Shown in pieces: positions 24,956 to 33,215 of a stretch of DNA of 64,000 nt. The notes under the pieces were generated by a model. It saw only the letters and a list, made by a program, of their open reading frames with translations. It was not told where the DNA came from and did no database searches. Each line of letters opens with the position of its first letter. The first letter of the stretch is position 1. Origin of the DNA: Roseovarius aestuariivivens (lineage in GTDB: Bacteria > Pseudomonadota > Alphaproteobacteria > Rhodobacterales > Rhodobacteraceae); the NCBI RefSeq assembly GCF_004761875.1, contig NZ_SJEY01000006.1, forward strand, positions 1-64,000, written 5' to 3'. The position numbers and the translations under genes were made by a program.

Positions 24956-25569
24956 TTCTTTTTTTCAAGCACGTAGACAAAGGCCTTGATGTTCTGACCG
25001 GGCAGATGGGCCCCGTATTTGCGCATCAGAAGGCCCGCCGCGCCGCAATCGATCCACTGGTTCAGCGCGGTCTCGTATTCGCGCGCGGCAATGGCGTGAT
25101 CGTTGAGGCTCAGTGCGAGATACCCGCCCTTGGGCAGCGCGCGTAGAACAAGATCGACCGTTCCCGCCGGCGCCGCGCCGGGCCCGATGACACCGGCGCA
25201 GACGATGGCGCGGTAACTCTCGGCCGGAATGGGTTTGGGATCGTCGAGATCCATCTCGTGCAATGCGCGGTAGACGCCCTTGGGACGCGCCTGTGCCAGC
25301 ATATCGGCGCTGGGGTCCATGCCATCGACATTGGTAAACCCCGCCTCCTGCAGGGCGACCCCGGAAAGACCCGTGCCACAGCCGTAATCCAGAACAGGCG
25401 CGGCCTTGTCGTCCAGATACCCGGCCAGGGCCCGGGCCACGCGGCCCGGCGTGGCATAGGCGTTCTCGGCCACCTCGGTCTCATAACTTGTCGCCCACGC
25501 ATCATAAAGCGCGCGGGTGTCCTCGGGGCTGTTGACGTCGTAAACCTTGTCGAAAAACTTATCGGGCAT
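24952..25569 (-). CDS. Class I SAM-dependent methyltransferase
   Basis: 205 aa. The Rossmann motif I is VLDYGCGTGLSGVAL, motif II falls at NVDGMDPSADMLAQA, and later ICAGVIGPG and GGYLALSLND fit motif III/post III. A short N-terminal helix (DTRALYDAWATSYE) is typical of Methyltransf_11/25 small-molecule or quinone-type enzymes. The substrate is not recognisable. The gene overlaps gluQ by 4 bp and follows trmFO by 13 bp, so it may share a transcript with these tRNA-modifying genes; a role in tRNA is not shown by the sequence. Confidence 0.8.
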   Translation of the reverse strand: MPDKFFDKVYDVNSPEDTRALYDAWATSYETEVAENAYATPGRVARALAGYLDDKAAPVLDYGCGTGLSGVALQEAGFTNVDGMDPSADMLAQARPKGVYRALHEMDLDDPKPIPAESYRAIVCAGVIGPGAAPAGTVDLVLRALPKGGYLALSLNDHAIAAREYETALNQWIDCGAAGLLMRKYGAHLPGQNIKAFVYVLEKKK

Positions 25570-25582
25570 GGCCCGAAGCTAA

Positions 25583-26947
25583 TCACACCGGCGCGGGAAT
25601 GTCCATTTTTGCCCCCTGCAGCCATTCCGACCACGCGGCCTTGGCCCGGTCGGTATAGGCCTTGTAGCGGTCCCGACGGCCCCGTCGCCCGCCCTTTAGG
25701 CCGTCCACAGGGCGAAAAAGCCCGAAATTGACGTTCATCGGCTGAAAGGTCTTCGCCTCGGCCCCTCCGGTGATGTGATGGATAAGCGCGCCCATCGCGG
25801 TGTCCTGCGGCGGCGTCTGCAAAGGGCGGCCAAGGATTTCCGCGGCGGCCAGTCGCCCGGCCAGAAGGCCCATGGCGGCGGATTCGACATATCCCTCGAC
25901 CCCGGTGATCTGCCCGGCAAAGCGCAGGTTGGGCCGCGCGCGCAGACGCATCTGGTCATCAAGCAGCGTGGGCGAATTCAGGAACGTGTTGCGGTGGATC
26001 CCGCCAAGGCGCGCGAAACTTGTGTTCTCAAGCCCGGGAATTGTCTTGAAAACAGCCGCTTGCGCGCCGTACTTCATCTTGGTCTGAAAGCCCACGATGT
26101 TGTAAAGCGTCCCCAGGGCGTTGTCCCGGCGCAGCTGCACCACCGCCCAGGGTTTCACATCGGGCTGATGCGGATTGGTCAGGCCCACCGGTTTCATCGG
26201 GCCATGGCGCAGGGTTTCGCGGCCCCGTTCGGCCATCACCTCGATCGGCAGGCAGCCGTCGAAATACCCGGCCGTTTCCCCCTCGTGAAACTCGGTCTTC
26301 TCGGCGGCCAGCAGCGCGTCGATGAACGCCTCGTACTGGTCGCGGTCCATCGGGCAGTTGAGGTAGGCCGTGCGCTCTTCCTCGGTCTCGCCCTTGTCAT
26401 AGCGCGACTGCATCCACGCCTTCGACATGTCGATGCTGTCGGCATAGACGATGGGCGCGATCGCGTCGAAAAACGCCAGCCGATCCGTCCCGGTCTCGCG
26501 CGCAATCGCCTGTCCCAGCGCGGCCGAGGTGAGCGGCCCGGTGGCAAAGATCCAGCGCCCCTCGCGCGGCAGGTCGGTGATCTCGCCCGCCTCGACGGTC
26601 ACGTTGGGAAGCGCGCGCAGCGTGGCGGTCACGTCGCGGGCAAAGGCCTCGCGGTCCACTGCCAGCGCGCCGCCAGCGGGCAAGCGGTGCCGGTCGGCCA
26701 TCTGCATGATCAGCCCGCCCGCCTGACGCATTTCCCAATGAAGCAGCCCCACCGCGTTCTGTTCGTCATCGTCCGACCGGAACGAGTTGGAGCAGACCAT
26801 TTCGGCAAGATCGCCGGTCTGGTGGGCAAAGGTGCCGGTTGCGGGGCGCATCTCGTGGATCACCACGGGCACGCCAATCTGCGCGGCCTGCCACGCGGCC
26901 TCGGACCCGGCCATGCCGCCGCCCACGATATGAAGTGTCTCTGTCAT
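25583..26947 (-). CDS. trmFO: Methylenetetrahydrofolate-tRNA uracil-54 C5-methyltransferase (FADH2-oxidising)
   Basis: 454 aa. It makes 5-methyluridine at position 54 of tRNA using methylene-THF and FAD. The N-terminal FAD site is [15 protein letters not shown]; further family blocks are [11 protein letters not shown] (with the conserved Cys), [13 protein letters not shown], and the C-terminal [10 protein letters not shown] and [12 protein letters not shown] segments. It resembles GidA but is shorter, as TrmFO is. It is the first gene of a minus-strand group with the methyltransferase and gluQ. Confidence 0.96.
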   Translation of the reverse strand: MTETLHIVGGGMAGSEAAWQAAQIGVPVVIHEMRPATGTFAHQTGDLAEMVCSNSFRSDDDEQNAVGLLHWEMRQAGGLIMQMADRHRLPAGGALAVDREAFARDVTATLRALPNVTVEAGEITDLPREGRWIFATGPLTSAALGQAIARETGTDRLAFFDAIAPIVYADSIDMSKAWMQSRYDKGETEEERTAYLNCPMDRDQYEAFIDALLAAEKTEFHEGETAGYFDGCLPIEVMAERGRETLRHGPMKPVGLTNPHQPDVKPWAVVQLRRDNALGTLYNIVGFQTKMKYGAQAAVFKTIPGLENTSFARLGGIHRNTFLNSPTLLDDQMRLRARPNLRFAGQITGVEGYVESAAMGLLAGRLAAAEILGRPLQTPPQDTAMGALIHHITGGAEAKTFQPMNVNFGLFRPVDGLKGGRRGRRDRYKAYTDRAKAAWSEWLQGAKMDIPAPV

Positions 26948-26985
26948 GTGCCCGATCTAGGGGATCGCGGGCGATTTGGAAAGGC

Positions 26986-28287
26986 TCAGCTGCCGTTCTC
27001 TCCGGTGCCCGGCACCGGCAGGCCCGAGGGGACGGTTTCGGGCACGCCGAGCCGGCCCTCGCGCGACACCGGATCGGTCAGCGCGCCGAGAAAGGCCACC
27101 AGCGCGGCGACCTCCAGCTCGGAGAGCGGCGCGCGGGGCAGGGTGTTGGCGGCATAAACCGCCAGCAATTCGTCCACGTCCTCCATCGCCGGGTGCGCCG
27201 GGCCCTCGGCGGGATGCGAGGCAAGACCCGCGCCGGGGTCGGCATGGTGGCGGATCATGTCCGCAAGCGTCTCATAGGCCCCGTTATGGCCATAGGGCGC
27301 GGTCAGCGCGACGTTGCGCAGGCTGGGCGTGCGAAACCGATACCGGTCCTTGGTGCGCCCGGTCACATGGCCCAGCCCGTGATCGGCAAGGCCCCTTGGC
27401 CCGTGGCCCTTGCCCGGCCCGATCGGCGGCACGCCGATGGCATGCAGCCGGTGATCGGTCTGAAACGCGCCCGCATGGCAGGCATCGCAGCCCGCCTTGC
27501 CATAGAACAGCGCCATGCCGCGCAGTTCCTCGTTGCGCAACGCCTCGTCCTGCCCGGCCAGAAAGGCGTCGAACGGGCTGTCGGTGGCGCGAAACTCATA
27601 GGCGATGAAATCCGCCAGGGCGCTTGCGATATGGGTGATGTGCAACGGTTCGTCCGGCCCGATAAGCCATGTAAAGCGGCGGCGATAGTCGGGAATATCC
27701 GCGACCCGCTCGGTCAACTTTTGCCACGCGCCGTCCAAACCCGCGATCCGTCCTTGCGCGACCGCGTCGGCGATCACGTTCTCGCCGGCCTCGCCGGCCA
27801 TTTCATGCGGTGCGACCAGCGGCAAAAGCGCCTGCGCGGCCAGAAGCGACACAGGCCGTTCCAGCCGGTGACCCTCCGGCATGGCGATGCCGAACCGCGC
27901 GTCGGGGGCGCGCGCCAAACGGCCATCGTGGAACAGCCGGTCGAATTCGCCCGCCGACAGGTTGAAAAGGGCGGGCGTGTTCCGCGAAAGGCGGGCGGCA
28001 GACCCCGCGACGGGCACGTGACGGGCCGGACCAAGCCCTTGCGCGCCTTCCCCCAGCGACAGCGCTACGCCGTCCGATGTGCCGAAACGCGGATTGTGGC
28101 AGGTGCCGCAGGCGATGTTGCGATTGCCCGACAGGATCGGGTCGTAAAACAGGTCGCGCCCCAGCAAAACCGACGTGGCCCCCGGAATGGGGAAATCCAC
28201 GCGGTTTGCCGGGTCGGGCAGGTCAGCGGCCAGAGAGAGAGTGGCCTGGAGGGACCAAAGGCCAAAAGCGGCCGCCCATCTTCGCAT
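26986..28287 (-). CDS. Di-haem cytochrome c peroxidase / MauG family protein
   Basis: 433 aa. A signal peptide (to about SLA, residue 20) and two haem c motifs: C60-G-T-C-H64 (NIACGTCHNPRFG) and CDACH (YGKAGCDACHAGAF, about residue 235). Family blocks SRNTPALFNLSAG and RFRTPSLRNVALTAPYGHNG are present. Such periplasmic proteins reduce hydrogen peroxide or modify protein side chains (MauG). It has only the two canonical haems. The start at MRRWAAAF gives a normal signal peptide; seven more upstream codons are open. Its electron donor is not evident from neighbours. Confidence 0.88.
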   Translation of the reverse strand: MRRWAAAFGLWSLQATLSLAADLPDPANRVDFPIPGATSVLLGRDLFYDPILSGNRNIACGTCHNPRFGTSDGVALSLGEGAQGLGPARHVPVAGSAARLSRNTPALFNLSAGEFDRLFHDGRLARAPDARFGIAMPEGHRLERPVSLLAAQALLPLVAPHEMAGEAGENVIADAVAQGRIAGLDGAWQKLTERVADIPDYRRRFTWLIGPDEPLHITHIASALADFIAYEFRATDSPFDAFLAGQDEALRNEELRGMALFYGKAGCDACHAGAFQTDHRLHAIGVPPIGPGKGHGPRGLADHGLGHVTGRTKDRYRFRTPSLRNVALTAPYGHNGAYETLADMIRHHADPGAGLASHPAEGPAHPAMEDVDELLAVYAANTLPRAPLSELEVAALVAFLGALTDPVSREGRLGVPETVPSGLPVPGTGENGS

Positions 28288-28446
28288 CGTACAACATACC
28301 CCCACCAAGGGTGCCCCGCCTGTCAGGCTACCCGAAGGAACTGTGGCGGAAAAATGGCAAAGGTGGAAAAACTATGGCACGAATATGGAAACGGCGCGGC
28401 AAACCCGCCGCTGGGACGGGCGCTTGGGCCAAGACAGATCTGGGCC

Positions 28447-29235
28447 TCAGCTCTGGTTCCAGTCCGGTGCGCGCTTCTCTATGAAAGCGTTGATGCCTTC
28501 CTCGGTGTCGCGCCAGAGCATGTTTTCCACCATCACGTCGCGGGTATAGTCATAAGCTGCCTCGAGATCCATCTCGAGCTGACGGTAGAAGGCCTGCTTG
28601 CCGATCTTGACCGCCGCACCCAGCTTGCCGGCGATGGTCTCGGCCAGTTCCATCGTCGCCGCCTCAAGGATCGGGTGGGGCACCGCGCGGTTGATCAGCC
28701 CGATCTTGCGGGCGCGGTCGGTGTCGATGAAATTGCCGGTCGTCAGCATTTCGAAGGCCTGCTTGCGCGGCACATTGCGGCTCAGCGCCACCATCGGGGT
28801 GGAGCAGAAAAGCCCGATATTGACCCCGTTCACGCCGAATTTCGTGCCTTCCGCGGCAATCGCCAGATCGCAGGACGCGACAAGCTGACACCCCGCCGCC
28901 GTGGCGATGCCATGCGGCGCGGCAATGACCGGCTGGGGCAGGTCGCGGATCGCCGTCATCACCTTGGAACAGCGGGTGAAAAGATCGGCGAAATAGGCCT
29001 TGCCCCCATCTTCGGCCTGCCGTCCCCGGGTCATTTCCTTTAGGTCGTGCCCCGCGCAGAACGCCTTGCCCTCTCCGAAAAGCGTGACGACGCGGATCGA
29101 ACTGTCTTCGGTCAGGTCGGCGAACGTATCAGCGAGCGCGGCCAGCATGTCGTCGGACAGCGCATTGAGCTTTTCGGGGCTGTTGAGCGTCAGTCGGGCG
29201 ACGGGCCCATGATCTTGTCTTTCGAGGATTGCCAT
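28447..29235 (-). CDS. Enoyl-CoA hydratase/isomerase family protein
   Basis: 262 aa. A crotonase-fold protein with NSPEKLNALSDDM near the N terminus, the oxyanion segment FCAGHDLKEM and the second oxyanion loop GIATAAGCQLVASCDLAIA. The GHDLKEM form is that of ECHDC3-like members, some of which lack the full glutamate pair, so true hydratase activity is uncertain. GGGAGAG lies ahead of the ATG at 29235; longer frames upstream run into the divergent thioesterase gene. It likely acts on acyl-CoA in the cytosol and is divergent from the PaaI thioesterase gene. Confidence 0.85.
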   Translation of the reverse strand: MAILERQDHGPVARLTLNSPEKLNALSDDMLAALADTFADLTEDSSIRVVTLFGEGKAFCAGHDLKEMTRGRQAEDGGKAYFADLFTRCSKVMTAIRDLPQPVIAAPHGIATAAGCQLVASCDLAIAAEGTKFGVNGVNIGLFCSTPMVALSRNVPRKQAFEMLTTGNFIDTDRARKIGLINRAVPHPILEAATMELAETIAGKLGAAVKIGKQAFYRQLEMDLEAAYDYTRDVMVENMLWRDTEEGINAFIEKRAPDWNQS

Positions 29236-29292
29236 CTTGTCTCTCCCTTGCGCTTGTGATTCTTGTATCGTGGACGGACCGAGGAGGAAAGC

Positions 29293-29727
29293 ATGGGCCT
29301 GAAACTGTCGGCGGCCGAGGTGGCGGAGTTCCTGACCGAGGTTTTTCCGCAGGTGAAGGACGATTTCACCATCGAAGAGCTCGAGGAGATGCGCGCCACG
29401 GTCCGGCTCAACGTCGGAGAGCGGCACCTGCGCCCTGGCGGCACGGTGTCGGGCCCGGCGATCTTCGCGCTGGCGGATGTGGCGATCTACATCACCATCC
29501 TGGGCATGATCGGGCGCGAGGCGCTGACCGTCACGACCAACTGCTCGATCGACTTCATGCGCAAGCCTGCCGCGAACACAGATCTCGTCGCCGCCTGCCG
29601 GCTTCTGAAACTGGGCCGCAGCCTTGCTGTCGGAGAGGTGCTGGTGTTTTCGGATGGGATGGATCAGCCGGTGGCGCGCGCAAGCCTGACCTACGCGATC
29701 CCGCCGGCCAAAGCCACCCGGGCCTAA
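29293..29727 (+). CDS. PaaI-family thioesterase
   Basis: 144 aa hot-dog fold protein. GGTVSGPAIFALADVAIY holds the family helix with the catalytic Asp, followed by the strand TVTTNCSIDFMRKPA. It probably hydrolyses acyl- or aryl-CoA thioesters in the cytosol. A very good GAGGAGGAAA precedes the ATG at 29293. It is divergent from the enoyl-CoA hydratase gene (57 bp between starts), suggesting joint regulation of CoA-ester metabolism. Its stop overlaps the convergent 87-aa gene by 4 bp. Confidence 0.86.
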   Translation: MGLKLSAAEVAEFLTEVFPQVKDDFTIEELEEMRATVRLNVGERHLRPGGTVSGPAIFALADVAIYITILGMIGREALTVTTNCSIDFMRKPAANTDLVAACRLLKLGRSLAVGEVLVFSDGMDQPVARASLTYAIPPAKATRA

Positions 29728-29987
29728 CCGCCGGGCATCCGCAGACGGGTTGCGCTGCCGCCGCGCGCCAGTACGACCTCGCCTTCGCCGATGGCCATCA
29801 CCCGCGCGCCATCGATGCGGTCGCCTTCCATGATGCTTTCGATATTGCCCGAGGGCGTCCGGACCAGCGCTTCCGCGCCGCCGGTCTTGAGGAACGTCCC
29901 CAAAAGCGCGAGGCCGCGCCGCGGGAACACATTGTCCTCGGTGGCCGCCTCAAGCGTCTCTTGCGGTGTTTCTGTCACGTCTGCCAT
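29724..29987 (-). CDS. Small protein resembling a PilP/GspC-type beta domain
   Basis: 87 aa. No signal peptide. Residues 22-85 (RGLALLGTFLKTGGAEALVRT, then SIMEGDRIDGARVMAIGEGEVVL) look like the small beta-barrel homology region of PilP/GspC proteins, which tune pilus or secretion complexes in the periplasm. A free-standing cytosolic copy cannot do that job as it stands, so the resemblance may be of fold only. It lies between purF and the thioesterase gene on the purF strand, 3' of purF by about 130 bp. Confidence 0.55.
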   Translation of the reverse strand: MADVTETPQETLEAATEDNVFPRRGLALLGTFLKTGGAEALVRTPSGNIESIMEGDRIDGARVMAIGEGEVVLARGGSATRLRMPGG

Positions 29988-30115
29988 TTGGTTTTCCCGT
30001 CATCTCAGCGCGCGGGACATATGCCGGACGTTACTGGGGGGAAAGCCCGGTCTACGGGCATCGGCAAGATAATGCTGCAGTGCGGCGAAAAACCGGCGGC
30101 GTGCCGCCGATGGGC

Positions 30116-31582
30116 CTATTCGGCGGCCTTGAGCTCGAAGCCCTTCTCTATCTGGTCGGTCGGCGCCACGGGATAATCGCCCGAGAAACAGGCGTCGCAA
30201 TATTGCGGGCTGGCGTTGTCGCGCCCCTGCGCCTCGCCCACGGCGCGGTAAAGCCCGTCGAGCGAGATGAACTTGAGACTGTCCACGGCCAGGTGATCGC
30301 GCATCTCGTCTTCGGACATGGTCGCGGCCAGAAGCTTCTCTCGATTGGGCGTGTCGACGCCATAGAAACAAGGCCACGCGGTGGGCGGGCTCGCGATGCG
30401 GAAATGCACTTCCTTGGCGCCCGCATCGAGGATCATTTCCTTGATTTTGCGCGAGGTGGTGCCGCGCACCACGCTGTCATCGACCAGGATGATCCGCTTG
30501 CCCTCGACCAGCGCGCGATTGACGTTGAGCTTCAGACGCACGCCCATGTTGCGGATCTGCTCGGTCGGCTCGATAAAGGTCCGGCCCATATACTGGTTGC
30601 GGATGATCCCCATGGCGAAGGGGATGCCCGACTGCTGGCTGTAGCCGATCGCACCCGGCGTGCCGCTATCGGGCACCGGACAGACAAGATCGGCCTCCAC
30701 CGGGCTTTCCTTGGCCAGCTCGATCCCGATCTGGCGGCGCGTCTCGTAGACCGACTGCCCGCCGATGATCGAATCAGGGCGCGAGAAATAGACATGTTCG
30801 AAAATGCAGAACCGCGGCTTTTGCGGGCGGAAGGGGTGGTGGCTTTCCACGCCCTTGTCCGAGATGACCACCATTTCGCCCGGGGCCAGTTCCCGCACGA
30901 AGCGCGCGCCGATGATGTCGAGCGCGCAGGTCTCCGAGCTCAGCACCCAGCCATCGCCGACCTGGCCCAGCACCAGCGGGCGCACGCCCAAGGGGTCGCG
31001 CACGCCGATCAGCTTTTCCGAGGTCATCGCAACGACCGAAAACGCGCCTTCGACCCGGCGCAGCGCGTCTTCCATCCGCTCGGGGATCGTGCGCTGCAGG
31101 CTGCGCGCCATCAGGTGAATGATGCATTCGCTGTCGGAATTGGACTGGAAGATCGAGCCGCGCTCGACCAGTTCCCGGCGCAGCGCGTCGGCATTGGTGA
31201 TATTGCCGTTATGCGCAATCGCGGCCCCGCCCATGGCGAATTCGCCGAAAAAGGGCTGCACGTCGCGAATGACCGGCGCCTTGCCCCCGGCGGTGGAATA
31301 GCGCACGTGGCCAATCGACAGCGGGCCGGGAAGGGTTTCCATCAGGCTCTGGCGGGTGAAATTGTCGCGCACATAGCCGAACCGCCGGGCCGAGTTGAAG
31401 CCCTGTTCGGCATCGTGGCTGACGATTCCGCCGGCCTCCTGGCCGCGGTGTTGCAGCGCGTGCAGGCCAAGGGCCACGAAATTCGCGGCGTCGGTCACGC
31501 CGATCACTCCGAAAATACCGCACTCCTCGCGCAGCTTGTCGTCATCGAACGGATGGGCGGGGGGCATTTTGTTGTCGGACAA
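30116..31582 (-). CDS. purF: Amidophosphoribosyltransferase
   Basis: 488 aa. First committed step of purine synthesis: PRPP plus glutamine to phosphoribosylamine. It has a propeptide to residue 20, then the catalytic Cys21 (EECGIFGVIG) of the Ntn glutaminase domain with NGNITN, and a PRTase domain with the PRPP loop IILVDDSVVRGTTS. Cysteines in AKEVHFR...PCFYGVD and NASPQYCDACFSGDYP fit the iron-sulfur type. It is downstream of cvpA in the same direction, though separated by a transporter and a broken gene; cvpA-purF linkage is widespread in bacteria. Confidence 0.96.
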   Translation of the reverse strand: MSDNKMPPAHPFDDDKLREECGIFGVIGVTDAANFVALGLHALQHRGQEAGGIVSHDAEQGFNSARRFGYVRDNFTRQSLMETLPGPLSIGHVRYSTAGGKAPVIRDVQPFFGEFAMGGAAIAHNGNITNADALRRELVERGSIFQSNSDSECIIHLMARSLQRTIPERMEDALRRVEGAFSVVAMTSEKLIGVRDPLGVRPLVLGQVGDGWVLSSETCALDIIGARFVRELAPGEMVVISDKGVESHHPFRPQKPRFCIFEHVYFSRPDSIIGGQSVYETRRQIGIELAKESPVEADLVCPVPDSGTPGAIGYSQQSGIPFAMGIIRNQYMGRTFIEPTEQIRNMGVRLKLNVNRALVEGKRIILVDDSVVRGTTSRKIKEMILDAGAKEVHFRIASPPTAWPCFYGVDTPNREKLLAATMSEDEMRDHLAVDSLKFISLDGLYRAVGEAQGRDNASPQYCDACFSGDYPVAPTDQIEKGFELKAAE

Positions 31583-31687
31583 GGCGGCAGCTCCGAATCC
31601 CTGATCGCTTGGACCCCTAGATAGGGGTTAGGGGCAGGTATGTCACGAAACTATCATATCCAAGGCCCGGTTGTCCGTGACGTCGTG

Positions 31688-32140
31688 TCAGAACCGCGAC
31701 AGAACCGCCCCCGCCGCGACCAGCACCGCCGCCATAACGCGGGGCAGGGAAATCTCGCGCGGCAAAAGACCGAAAGCGCCGAAATGGTCGATCGCCAGCG
31801 ACGCCGTCATCTGGCCCAGGATCAAGAGGGTGGTTGTGGTCAGAACGCCAAGGATCGGCACCGCCCAAAGCGACGACCAAACAAAGACCGCCCCCAGCGC
31901 ACCGCCCACCAAAAGCCATTTCGGCACCGCGCCGACCCGGGGCAGGGAGGCCCCGTCGCCATAGGCCAGCGTGATCCCCAAAAGCACGACAAACCCCACG
32001 CCGAAGGAAATGCAGGCCGCCGCCACAGAACTTTCGATCTGCCGGGCGAGCATGGAATTGATCGGCGCCTGCATGGCGATGAGAGCGCCACCTATGGTGA
32101 TGATCAAAGAGGCAAGAAGCGTGGCTTGGGGCATGGGCAT
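31688..32140 (-). CDS. DMT-superfamily membrane transporter (DUF606/YdcZ-like)
   Basis: 150 aa from the MPMPQ start, with about five membrane helices (LLASLIITIGGALIAM, CISFGVGFVVLLGITLAY, WLLVGGALGAVFVWSSLWAV, LTTTTLLILGQMTASL, VMAAVLVAAGAV). This is the half-size DUF606 form of the drug/metabolite transporter superfamily; substrate unknown. A GTG at 32170 would add 10 residues and overlap the stop of the broken gene upstream (GTGA), so the longer start is possible; neither has a strong ribosome-binding site. Confidence 0.7.
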   Translation of the reverse strand: MPMPQATLLASLIITIGGALIAMQAPINSMLARQIESSVAAACISFGVGFVVLLGITLAYGDGASLPRVGAVPKWLLVGGALGAVFVWSSLWAVPILGVLTTTTLLILGQMTASLAIDHFGAFGLLPREISLPRVMAAVLVAAGAVLSRF

Positions 32141-32166
32141 CCGGGCGCGATAAAGAAGGAACGATG

Positions 32167-32528
32167 TCACCCGACGCGGTACAGAAACGCGCGCCCCTTG
32201 TCATCCGTCTTCGCACAAAGCTTTGCCCAGTCCGCGCCATGCAGTCGCCCCATGCGCATCAGCCACCGCGCCTCCCTGTCGGGCAGAATAGGACGCGCGG
32301 GGGCCATCGTGATGTCCGTCAGGCGCGCCTGGGCCCGCCGTCCATCCTCCAGCAGCGCGCACAAATGCTGCGTCTAGGGCGTCACCAAAAGGCTTTCGCT
32401 AGCCAGCCCGTGCGACAGCAGGATCTCGTGCCGCGCGAAGAGCAGGTGATGGTATCGCCAATGCTCGGGCTGCCGCCCGGCCAGATCACTTCACTGTCGA
32501 GATAACCTGGGTAGTCAAAGATTGGCAT
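32167..32528 (-). pseudogene. Broken gene, Hint-domain-like C-terminal remnant
   Basis: Reading minus from an ATG at 32528 gives MPIFDYPGYLDSEVIWPG and then junk. In a second frame the sequence continues as HWRYHHLLFARHEILL and SHGLASESLLVTP, meets TAG at 32374-32376, and runs on in the same frame to TGA at 32167. The YHHLLFARHE and HGLASES pieces resemble the end of Hint-type proteins common in roseobacters. One frameshift or internal deletion plus one nonsense codon explain the pattern. The family name is tentative; the breakage is well supported because coding character continues across the TAG. Confidence 0.55.
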
Positions 32529-32574
32529 TCGGCTTGGTCAGTCCCGCAATGAGGACTGAAAAAACCCGAAATTA

Positions 32575-32622
32575 TTGTACAAATTGTTATTTCGGCCGCC
32601 AAGTTTTGTACAATTTGTACAA
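32575..32622. promoter_or_regulatory. Cluster of three TTGTACAA palindromes
   Basis: The self-complementary 8-mer TTGTACAA occurs at 32575-32582, 32606-32613 and 32615-32622. The last two are 9 bp apart centre to centre and the first is 31 bp away (about three helix turns). The cluster lies just after the cvpA stop and ahead of the broken gene, where an operator would sit. The regulator is unknown. Confidence 0.5.
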
Positions 32623-32630
32623 ATATCGCG

Positions 32631-33191
32631 TCAGTTCGGTGCGTCGCAGGCTGAGACAAGCTCTTCATATTGCTGCGTGATCCAACCCAAGGCTTCCTCG
32701 GGATTCCCATCCTCGACCCGGTCGGTCAGCCGGGCAAAGACCCGCGCCGACCGGCTGTCGTCGATCATCTGGATATCCTGGCTGGTCACGACGGTTTCGT
32801 AGACGAAATAAGCGATCGCCACGAGCAGAACGCCGCGCGCCACGCCGAAGAGAAAGCCAAGCCCCTGGTCGATCCCGCCCAGGGCCGAACGCTGTACGAG
32901 CGACGAAAAAAGCGGCGTTATCAGGGATGTAGCGATTAGAGCGACGGCGAAAATGGCGGTCGCGGCGGCGATCATGCTCAGCTCGCAACTATCGGCTATA
33001 AAGTCGCCAACCACCGGCACTTCCTTGACCAGCGGCTCGACCTGCGGGGCGAAAATAAAGGCCAGGATCGCCGCAATGACCCAGCCTGCGATCGCAAGCG
33101 CCTCTCTTACAAGCCCGCGCGAATAGGCCAGAAGCGCGGAGAGCACGATGACCAGCGCCACGATACCGTCGATGATGGTAAACCCGTCCAT
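32631..33191 (-). CDS. cvpA: CvpA family membrane protein
   Basis: 186 aa. Four membrane segments (IVALVIVLSALLAYSRGLV, IAGWVIAAILAFIFA, MIAAATAIFAVALIATSLI, LFGVARGVLLVAIAYFVY) and the GGIDQGLGFLFGVARG signature define the family. E. coli CvpA is needed for colicin V production and has been tied to bile-salt and envelope stress; the biochemical role is unsettled. It is 24 bp downstream of radA on the same strand and upstream of purF, a widely kept order, here interrupted by two genes. Confidence 0.93.
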   Translation of the reverse strand: MDGFTIIDGIVALVIVLSALLAYSRGLVREALAIAGWVIAAILAFIFAPQVEPLVKEVPVVGDFIADSCELSMIAAATAIFAVALIATSLITPLFSSLVQRSALGGIDQGLGFLFGVARGVLLVAIAYFVYETVVTSQDIQMIDDSRSARVFARLTDRVEDGNPEEALGWITQQYEELVSACDAPN

Positions 33192-33215
33192 GCCTGTTTC
33201 GCCCTTCTAAGTGCT

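Noticed and set aside
26839..29043. 734-codon plus-strand open frame
   Set aside because: It spans the antisense of trmFO, the dihaem protein and the enoyl-CoA hydratase gene; it crosses real gene boundaries and has no start signal.
29966..31624. 552-codon plus-strand open frame
   Set aside because: Antisense of purF; composition is biased and no domain is seen.
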